This document shows, one piece after another, positions 19,735 through 27,194 of a stretch of DNA of 27,194 nucleotides. Under the pieces are notes generated by a model. The model was not told the DNA's origin. It made no database searches and saw nothing but the letters and a program-made list of their open reading frames with translations. Both the position numbers and the translations under genes were made by a program. Each line of letters begins with the position of its first letter. The stretch's first letter is position 1. Source of the stretch: Nemertoderma westbladi (Eukaryota; Xenacoelomorpha; Nemertodermatida; Nemertodermatidae); the NCBI GenBank assembly GCA_032718475.1, contig JAUCBJ010002768.1, positions 1 through 27,194 of the forward strand, read 5' to 3'.

Positions 19735-20334
19735 CTGCTACAGCTACTAGAATCTGATATCACAAAAATCATCGTTACATGCGTAACATATTTCAACAGC
19801 CACGATCTAAATCTCAGTTTAAAGAAGACCCACTATGTCGTATGTTCTGGCCCCCCTTGTAGATATGAAAGTATACGAATAGGTGATGCAATGATTAAAC
19901 GAGAAGAAAAGTGTATGTATTTAGGTCTCCCTCTACCGGCTACAAAAGGAAATCTAAAGGAAATATTTATGAAGAAATGTTGGATGAGTGTGAAGAGAAA
20001 GAAGACGCGTGGTCTTACACTTCACGACATACCATTAAATGTGGCAGCCCACATTTACAACACTGTCTGCGTACCTTCAATACTGTACGGGTCATTTATT
20101 AATTGAAAACAGATGTTAGAGATATAAATGTCGTCTTCATGAAAACTATGAGATCAATATCTGGGGAAGGGGAATTACATATCAAACACGGTCTTGTATA
20201 AATTAATAGGGTGCAATGAACTAGAACAAATGATAACACACAATAAATGTCGCATCCTGTACAATGCTTTCAATTGCAGCAATATGAAAATCATACACCT
20301 CTACTGTATACCACTCTCCTTGGACAGCACCTAA
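19735..20334 (+). pseudogene. Non-LTR retrotransposon (LINE) reverse transcriptase, C-terminal fragment
   Basis: Three consecutive reading frames give a typical LINE reverse-transcriptase thumb region. The first, 19735-20105, encodes LLQLLESDITK, then LNLSLKKTHYVVCSG, then KCMYLGLPLPATKGNL and VCVPSILYGS before a stop. The second (about 20100-20202) encodes LKTDVRDINVVFMKTMRSIS. The third (about 20201-20334) encodes YKLIGCNELEQMITHNKCR. Two frameshifts and the stops make it a relic. The YXDD catalytic motif, which should lie about 25 residues upstream, is absent because the 5' part is missing: the fragment abuts a dispersed repeat. No poly-A tail or target duplication was found. Confidence 0.8.
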
Positions 20335-20403
20335 CTGGGATTTGTGATGATAATCTAATGAGAGACTACACTACCGGTGGTTGGAAAGAAGACTTACCTT
20401 CAT

Positions 20404-20680
20404 TAAGCCCCGTTCACATCCAACGGTGCGTGAGCGGTAAAGTAGTCTGGCGGTAGGCTACTGAAGCGGTAAGCCAGCGGTACACTACCCGGACCCGGAG
20501 CCCGTTCACTCCCAACGGTACTGTACCAACTGATTGTCTATCTGTCGACTGTGAATTCAAAAGGAAATTACATAAATTGTTTTAACATTGTTTAAATGGG
20601 CTGCGGTAAACCGCGCGGTTTAGCGCACAACTACCTGTTGGGTCGTTCACAGTCAGCGGTGTTACAGTATTAGTGTATTA
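20404..20680. repeat. CGGTA-rich repetitive segment
   Basis: The words CCCGTTCACATCCAACGGT (about 20408) and CCCGTTCACTCCCAACGGT (about 20502) are direct copies. Several GCGGTAAG/GCGGTA words lie between them, and a more distant ACCTGTTGGGTCGTTCACAG variant lies near 20633. GC content is raised against AT-rich flanks. Probably a MITE-like element; no coding frame. Confidence 0.5.
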
Positions 20681-22119
20681 TTAGTATATATAACGAATTT
20701 ATGCAATGTGTGATTTTATAACCATTTATACTGTATAACCAGTCTGACCATTTTAATTATAGCCACCGGGGCGTGAAGCCGGATCGAATAATAACTGTAG
20801 CCAGATCTTTTCTCTTAATTGATGATTAAACATTGTGGCGATATATTAATTCACCAAGATGGTATTTTACTTCACCGTTTACTTTACCGTCACAAGTTAG
20901 CGTAAGGAAGGGACCAGATTGGAAGGCAAGTTTTAAGTTGTTCTAGAACATTAATTGTATTTTTAATAAATAGCTAAATATATTCTTAAACATATTCTAT
21001 ACTGCCGGTAGACGTAAGACTAACATACACTATCTACAGTAGTTTAAAATATGACCAGGTTGCACGCAGGTCTCGCAGGTAATAGTAGTAATAAAGTGGG
21101 TTAGTTAAAAAGTAGGTACCCATAACATAGTAGTGCCTAATGGCGAAATGGCACTACAGTTCTGTAACTATATATATTACATTGATAATTTTAAAAGTTA
21201 TACAAACGTTATAGACGAGTCAATCTAGCCGAAAAAGGGGGTCAACCCATAAAAAATTCGCAATTCATCCAAACCAACTTTTTTTTATTCTACATTACCT
21301 TGTTAATACCCCCAAAAAAGTCTATAAAAATATATTATGCGGATCACCTTCAATTTCCTGTTTCTTTCCTTAGCAACATGGATTTTACATAGCAACAAGG
21401 GGTCTATTGGTGGGATTTTCTCCAAATTTGGTACAGACAAACTTTACTCTAATGACTGTCGATTGACTGAAGTATGCACTTCTATATAATTACCAATTTA
21501 GTTTCCAGAGCAACGGAAATTTGTCTAATAATTTAACCATATTTAATACCAATTTTGCTGGTACAATATAAGGACCTTATTTACACAACTTCTCTACAAA
21601 ACGGGTGGATATAACCCCGCCCATCGGAATTATCGACTTCAAAAACCCTTATCCCCAAAAAATTTATTCGTTATATGATAAACTATTGTGGTTTTGAAAC
21701 TAAAACAAATAAATAAATTACACCTAAAATCAATAGAGCAATCACAATTAAATTATGTGAAAAATCTTCACTAATATTAATGGAAATTAAGAAATTTCCT
21801 TGCAGTGGAATTGTATAACTTTTTTTACAACGGTTACCTTAATATATCGTGAAGTTTTTCATATAGGCCCTATTTAAAAATTGGATGCGACTTCTAGTTT
21901 CCGAGATATAGCAATTAATGTGTAACACGCCAATGTAAATATTACTAATATCCCATTGAATAACAGCTTATTGTGAAATTAATTAAATTATTCTGGAACA
22001 TCACCAATTTGCTACTTACTTTTCCCTACTGTTCCTTTTGTTCGGCTTGTCTTATGCAAATTTACGGAGAATTTCCATGAATATGATCCGCAAAATAAAA
22101 TTTTATAGACTTAAATGTT
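20681..22119. other. Gene-free AT-rich region
   Basis: No credible coding frame. A small hairpin (GTAGTGCC/GGCACTAC) lies near 21130-21160, and TTCTAGAACATTA occurs at about 20941, the same word that makes up the array at 23436-24194. Nothing else was recognised. Confidence 0.45.
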
Positions 22120-22245
22120 GTGGTGTGGTATGCATGTTATGTGGTGTGGTATGCATGTTATGTGGTGTGGTATGCATGTTATGTGGTGTGGTATGTATGT
22201 TATGTGGTGTGGTATGCATGTTATGTGGTGTGGTGTGGTGTGGTG
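22120..22245. repeat. 21-bp minisatellite, five copies
   Basis: Five 21-bp units (GTGGTGTGGTATGCATGT plus TAT) at 22120-22224, the fourth with one C-to-T change, followed by short TGGTG slippage to about 22245. Because 21 is a multiple of three, open frames cross it on both strands; these are low-complexity and not genes. Confidence 0.93.
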
Positions 22246-22408
22246 TACTGTAATATATTTCATATGTCTATGGAGGATGTGTATGTTATGAACAAGCGTA
22301 TGGGGCAAGTGAGGATACGAGTGCTGTGTGGGGTAAGAATGGTATGCTATCTGCTTTACATGCTTACTACTACTACTAGTATCGGCATGCTGCATTGCAG
22401 CTGCATTT

Positions 22409-22800
22409 TTAAGAATGCTGTGCCGGCTTGTCGACAAAATTGCGCCGCCACAACTCCCTATCACCCATGACATTTGCTAGATCATCCGCATCTTCAAGAC
22501 CAGTGTCCTTTAAGATGCGTCTCAAGAAAGTCATTGGCTGCCCACCATGCTTATTCACTCCATGAGGCTGCCAAATTATGCCAGATTATGCACTGGCTGG
22601 TCCTCACGGCGAAAGCAATATCCTGCAAAGCGGAGGCGATTTCCTTCTAGTGTCAAGCTTGGGGGAACCAATGAGACACCTCCAATGTTATATAGTGTCT
22701 GGTTGGAGATGTGTGCATTGTACTTGACACAATGAACCCGGCGTAACATGCTTACGATATCTATCCGGTACTCCGCTTCCTTATTGTATTTACCTACAGT
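22409..22800 (-). pseudogene. Non-LTR retrotransposon (LINE) C-terminal remnant
   Basis: The minus strand from about 22800 encodes MLRRVHCVKYNAHISNQTLY, then NRLRFAGYCFRREDQP. After a one-base frameshift near 22585 it encodes IWQPHGVNKHGGQPMTFLRR, then ILKDTGLEDADDLANVMGDR and ELWRRNFV, ending at a TAA (22409-22411). The order 'HISN-LY', 'RLRFAGYC-R', 'WQPHG', 'DTGL' and 'DR-LWR' is the familiar C-terminus of many animal LINE polymerases. The reverse-transcriptase core is missing. It is a different fragment from 19735-20334 and on the opposite strand. The 21-bp minisatellite at 22120-22245 lies on its 3' side. Confidence 0.8.
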
Positions 22801-22923
22801 GCTTTTGTTGTCGCAATTGTCAACGGTGGCTGGTGTAATGGGACTACCCGACTAGCCACCGACTACTTGATTAACTATTTAAATTAATCGCGTCAATTTA
22901 TTAATTTGTAGTGAATTGTTTGA

Positions 22924-22938
22924 TAATAATACTAATAC

Positions 22939-22976
<38 letters not shown>
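22924..22976. repeat. AAT microsatellite
   Basis: ATAATACTAATACTA leading into about 13 uninterrupted AAT/ATA triplets. Confidence 0.95.
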
Positions 22977-23009
22977 TGTATTTATTGACTATTAGTAGAT
23001 TATATACAT

Positions 23010-24690
23010 TAAATTAACGGCAATACTATGGTACCTACTGTATGTATAAACAAAAATTGAAAATTTTAATATTACATTTTCCGCATTTTTGTTTTATTTA
23101 TTGTTCCAGAACATGTTAGCTATTCATTTTTAAAAAATTATGTTCCAGAACAAATATTTTTTGTTCTAGAACATTTTTTTGAAAAATTTGGATTATATTT
23201 AAAGCGCATATGGAATAGTTCTAAAACGTGTTTAAAATGATCGTATAAGCAAAAATTTTAAATTTAAATATGACATTTATATGTAGTATATTTTCTGGTC
23301 TGGTAGTACAGTAATTTACCGGTACTAGTTACCGGTAGGCCTACATTAACTAATTAACCTTCTATTCTAAAATTTAAAATTTTAATATGACATTTTCTGT
23401 ATAATTTCTGGACTCATCTTTTGATTTTTGTTATTGGTACCGGTAAGTGTTCTAGAACATTAGTAGATATTGGTACCTTAGATGGTACCGGTAAGTGTTC
23501 TAGAACATTAGTAGATATTGGTACCTTAGATGGTACCGGTAAGTGTTCTATAACATTAGTAGATATTGGTACCTTAGATGGTACCGGCAAGTGTTCTAGA
23601 ACATTAGTAGATATTGGTACCTTAGATGGTACCGGTAAGTGTTCTAGAACATTAGTAGATATTGGTACCTTAGATGGTACCGGTAAGTGTTCTAGAACAT
23701 TAGTAGATATTGGTACATTAGATGGTACCGGTAAGTGTTCTATAACATTAGTAGATATTGGTACCTTAGATGGTACCGGTAAGTGTTCTATAACATTAGT
23801 AGATATTGGTACCTTAGATGGTACCGGTAAGTGTTCTATAACATTAGTAGATATTGGTACCTTAGATGGTACCGGTAAGTGTTCTATAACATTAGTAGAT
23901 ATTGGTACCTTAGATGGTACCGGTAAGTGTTCTATAACATTAGTAGATATTGGTACCTTAGATGGTACCGGTAAGTGTTCTATAACATTAGTAGATATTG
24001 GTACCTTAGATGGTACCGGTAAGTGTTCTATAACATTAGTAGATATTGGTACCGGTACCTTAGATGGTACCGGTAAGTGTTCTATAACATTAGTAGATAT
24101 TGGTACCTTAGATGGTACCGGTAAGTGTTCTATAACATTAGTAGATATTGGTACCTTAGATGGTACCGGTAAGTGTTCTATAACATTAGTAGATATGTTT
24201 TTTATGGTAGCTAGTGTTTTTTTTACTAGCTAGTAATTTTTGAAATTATATAAAAAAGAGAAAACATTTATACTTCAGGTTTAAACTGTTGCAGAATATA
24301 TTAATGACCAAAATATTGATGATATTATAACAGTTTACAGTGTATATACACTTTTTTGAATTTTGTTTACAATTTCAAAAAATATTAGCGAGTAAAAAAA
24401 CACTAGTTACCATAAAAAAAAGATGTAATAAGGTTCTAGAACATTCACCAATATCAAAAAAACACTAAAACAATATTACAATTGTTATATGAATGTTTCA
24501 ATGTTTCAAAACTACTAGCTAGTAAAAAAAAACACTAGCTACCAATAAAAAAATATCTACTAAGGTTCTAGAACACATACCAATAACAAAAATCAAAATA
24601 TGAGTCCAGAAAACATACAGAAAATGTCATATTAAAAATTAAAATTTTTGTTCATACATACCATAGTAATGCCAAATTAACACCTAAAAA
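23010..24690. mobile_element. Long inverted-repeat (foldback) element with an expanded left arm
   Basis: The left flank near 23012-23082 (ACTATGGTACCTACTGTATG, then AATTTTAATATTACATTTT) matches the reverse complement of about 24620-24690. The block at 23370-23470 (TTTAATATGACATTTTCTGT, GGACTCATCTTTTGATTTTT) matches the reverse complement of about 24560-24650. The inner arms 24168-24255 and 24364-24442 (TTTTATGGTAGCTAGTGTTT, ACTAGCTAGTA) pair closely round a loop of about 108 bp. Both arms hold GTTCTAGAAC words, but only the left one has them as a long tandem array. No transposase is encoded. Confidence 0.8.
23436..24194. repeat. 48-bp tandem array, 15 full units plus a partial one
   Basis: Each unit contains GGTACCGGTAAGTG, TTCTAGAACATTAGTAGATA (or TTCTATAACATT) and TTGGTACCTTAGAT. 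Units 1, 2, 4, 5 and 6 keep the palindromic TTCTAGAA; unit 3 and all units from 7 on have TTCTATAA. Unit 13 has a 6-bp GGTACC duplication. The phase is a multiple of three, so a 16-residue repeat (GTGKCSRTLVDIGTLD) is open throughout. The frame has no ATG (its first possible start is a TTG at 23421) and the array belongs to an inverted-repeat element, so it is probably not translated. Confidence 0.95.
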
Positions 24691-24848
24691 TAAATTACAG
24701 ATTTTTAGGTTAGGAATAGATACGTAAGAAAATATGCTAAGAAATTTAGTTTACACAATAAAAATACAGAAAAAAACAAAATACAGTAGTGTATGATATA
24801 AAATATAATAAAGTAGCGACGTTGAACGGTGGGGGATTAGATTTAATT

Positions 24849-25670
24849 ATGAGGTTGTCATGGTACCAACAGCTGTGGACTCTAATGTGGAGAAACTATT
24901 GGATGCACAAACGCCATCCCATCGCCACACTTCTCTATGTACTCACGCCTTTAGCGGTCACTATTTTCCTTACTTATACGATAAACAAACAAAACGAAAG
25001 CAGTTCAGCAACAGATGTGAAAAGTTCTGGGATTTTCAACGTAACAGACGCCACTCTGATATCCGACTTAAAAGCGACAGGTCAATATGGCCCAAATATT
25101 GGTGTTTCCTTTTCTCCCAATACGTCTGTTTATACTAGAATTATGGATATATTTTCAGAAACTATAACTAATCTACACCTCAACGAAAGCGTATTTCATT
25201 TGAATTGTACATGCTTTGGTTTTGCAAACGAGAAAGAGCTAATGTATGATTTATACAGGACAGAACCCAATGCAATACGCAAGTCATTAATAGGTGTTTT
25301 ATTCACCGAAAATAAGAGAAAACCAGCACTATTTAACTACACTATATTACACAAAGGTGGGGCCCAATTTCTAACCAATGAAACCTGGAGTGACTTCCGT
25401 GGGACACTTCCACCTGACTACTTGGGATCGGGGACAGGCTATCTCCTCTCCTTTGAATATTTACTTAACTTAGCCATTATAGAGAGTATCCATGGCAATA
25501 CTGATAAACATAAGTCGTTCTCTGTAGAAATCAAGCACCTGCCCCCGGATGTAGATGAAGAAAGGGCGAGCTCTATTATAGATCTCTGCGTTATCGTAGT
25601 TTATATGGTTGCTGTCGCATTTCCGTGCGGTTACGTAGCGCAGAATGTGTCGCAAGATAATAAGTTAAAG
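24849..25670 (+). CDS. ABCA-family ABC transporter, first coding exon (partial gene)
   Basis: The exon encodes 274 residues and ends at AAG|GTTAGT (donor GT at 25671-25672, phase 0). The N-terminus MRLSWYQQLWTLMWRNYWMH and KRHP is the usual ABCA start: a short cytoplasmic lead with WRNY-KR, then membrane segment 1 (about 26-45). A large non-cytoplasmic loop (about 46-240) follows, with at least six N-x-S/T sites and FANEKELMYDLY, IGVLFTE, FNYTI and TGYLLSFEYLLNLAI. This order resembles ABCA3/ABCA5-type short-loop members. Membrane segment 2 lies at about 243-266. The remaining transmembrane segments and both nucleotide-binding domains must lie beyond 27194. ABCA proteins move lipids across membranes. 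The ATG at 24849 was preferred to an upstream GTG at 24789. The frame continues to 25850 past the donor, but that part has no ABCA resemblance. Confidence 0.78.
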
Positions 25671-26428
25671 GTTAGTAACACCAAAGTATTTTATATTACT
25701 CTAAAGGTAAATAAAGAGGAAACATTGCTTAGAGAGCATCGATGTTTAAATCCAGAGGGAGAGCTCAAATGGAGAATTTGCGCCATAGGAGTGCATTGGC
25801 CGACAGCGTTGGCCTCGTGGTATTGTTCTAGAATATTCGGGTATTACTAGAGTTATTATTAGCACATGATGCTGATGGTAAATATTAAATGGCTTAATAC
25901 CTTGAAACCTTAATACCTTTGCTACCTTGAAAGGTTAAGGCACGATTTGTTTGTAATAATACATGTATAATGTATGTTGTTCTAAATACTCTTGTTGTGC
26001 CTGTCGATTCGTATAATTCGACATGCGTACAGACCCCCAAATTTAAAAAAACTATCACGATCACAAATGCGTTGGTTTATTTAATTTGCGATAAACTCAT
26101 GCTGTCAATAATTGTGATAATATTCATAAGTATTAGGGCTACTTGACGTTTTACGTTTAACACACATTGTATCTCAAAAGAAAACTAAAAAATTTCCAAA
26201 TCTTTCTAGAACGCAAAACTTGATAGCAAATTTAGCAAATTTAGCTTGATAGCAGATTAGAGCAAATTACAAAAATAATTTTTGAGAAGATAGGATTACC
26301 CTCGTTTATTTTTTATAAAAAATCTCGCTTCGCTTGTGCGATAAACCATTCGGATTAGAAGGATAAAAAGTGCTACTTTTTACAAAAGTAAGTTGATAAG
26401 CTATCTTTCTAAAAATTATGATATACAG
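25671..26428 (+). other. Presumed intron of the ABCA-type gene
   Basis: No further ABCA-like exon is visible. The frame read-through 25671-25850 (with LNPEGELKWRICAIG) shows no match to the family. Small local repeats: TTAATACCTT words at 25893-25920 and AGCAAATTTAGCAAATTTAG near 26224. Confidence 0.5.
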
Positions 26429-27194
26429 TAGGGATGTGCCGGATTGACAATTTGCAAACCGGCAAAGCCGGAGCCGGAGCCGGATTTGTAAAAAAAATCC
26501 GGCCGGAATTCCGGCTAAAGCCGGATTTTTTTTATATATCACCATAACCATTTGCACCATAACCTACGCCGATTTTATATTTGATATAATGGATTGATTT
26601 GATATTGTTAAATGTTAAATATGAAAATGAAATGAAATAAATAAGTGCAAATTGGAAAAATAGAACGATGTACCGTAATACCCTAATAATATAGCTGTAG
26701 TTTTTTATAATCTCTGAGTTAAATTTGAATTACTAAAGTTTCTAAATTGCCTGTCGAATATATAAACTGGTCATTCACGGCGGTAAGCTTAATCTCAATT
26801 TATAACAATTAATACCTGGACCTAACATCACAGCTTGCGCGCTCTGACAATAAAATAATTATTGACCAGTTTCTAATTAGTATATGGGCACAAGAGTGTA
26901 CTATTATATTAAGTGTTAGTGAGGCTGAGCCCAACCAAATACAAATATTCTTGGCAAAAAGTAGTCAGCCAGCTCAGCAAGTAGAAAGTCATAAAATAAT
27001 AGCTCTGCTTTAGACTTTATCATATTCATAATATTAATAAATATGATAGAAATGAAAAAATTGTATTGTATTCCATTGTATTTGCTTATGTTAAAATTTA
27101 TTTGAATTGAAAAGAAAATTTATTTTGATGTTGTTTTTCGAAAATTTAAATTAATTATAAATTGGTCAACAATTCGCTGAAATTGAAATCCGGC
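26429..27194. mobile_element. Second hAT-type element, left end (right end outside the window)
   Basis: The terminus TAGGGATGTGCCGGATT is close to the TAGGGATGTCCCGGAAT terminus of the element at 9763. It is followed by the same style of subterminal CCGGAGCCGGAGCCGG and CCGGCCGGAATTCCGG words. The window ends in AAATCCGGC, which could be the start of the right subterminal region. The interior has no recognisable transposase. The target duplication cannot be read without the right end. Confidence 0.65.

Noticed and set aside
22038-22470. Open frames on both strands over the 21-bp minisatellite
   Set aside because: Low-complexity translation of a tandem repeat with a multiple-of-three unit; the minus-strand frame is also not the LINE frame.
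23436-24194. CRISPR-like array of 48-bp repeats
   Set aside because: Units are contiguous with no unique spacers, and the genome is an animal's.
25671-25850. Continuation of the ABCA-type protein past the donor
   Set aside because: The family continues with a conserved segment after KLK that is absent here, while AAG|GTTAGT is a good donor; the read-through ends at a nearby stop.

Overview
This window is animal nuclear DNA. It is AT-rich and about half is repetitive. It holds spliced protein-coding exons with GT/AG junctions, hAT-type DNA transposon ends, non-LTR retrotransposon remains, a tRNA-derived SINE-like sequence, long satellites and several foldback elements. The two recognisable genes belong to families with clear metazoan relatives (TBC1D10-type RabGAP, ABCA-type transporter). 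Frequent AGGCCTA and TACCGGTA words and the transposon mix suggest a marine or aquatic invertebrate, but the phylum cannot be fixed from this sequence.

Layout. 1-4880: gene-free, with short tandem, inverted and direct repeats built around a TCCTCGGTT word, a duplicated 80-bp segment, and a degenerate repeat of about 135 bp. 4884-9762 and 11546-11743: one 22-bp-unit G-rich satellite (about 220 + 9 units) with a higher-order block structure. It is split by a 1783-bp hAT-type element (9763-11545) with 17-bp identical terminal inverted repeats and an exact 8-bp target duplication. Inside that element lie a tRNA-like (SINE) segment and a broken, protein-like reading frame of unknown origin. 11744-14315: AT-rich DNA with a poly-G tract and a dispersed repeat family.

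14316-17179 (minus strand): a complete two-exon coding sequence for a 474-residue TBC1D10/EPI64-type Rab GTPase-activating protein. Its 1439-bp intron carries a 640-bp imperfect palindrome. 17180-19734: the upstream flank of that gene, then foldback/MITE-like elements, one with 75-bp arms differing at only 3 positions. 19735-20334 (+) and 22409-22800 (-): two decayed fragments of the C-terminal reverse-transcriptase region of non-LTR retrotransposons. 23010-24690: a long inverted-repeat element whose left arm contains a 48-bp tandem array of about 15.7 copies; the right arm has only unexpanded copies.

24849-25670 (+): the first coding exon of an ABCA-family transporter, ending at a good splice donor; the rest lies beyond the window. 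26429 to the end: the left end of a second, related hAT element. The two genes have no evident functional link (vesicle-trafficking GAP and lipid-type ABC transporter). I found no convincing new multi-gene system. The most unusual material is the structure of the repeats.
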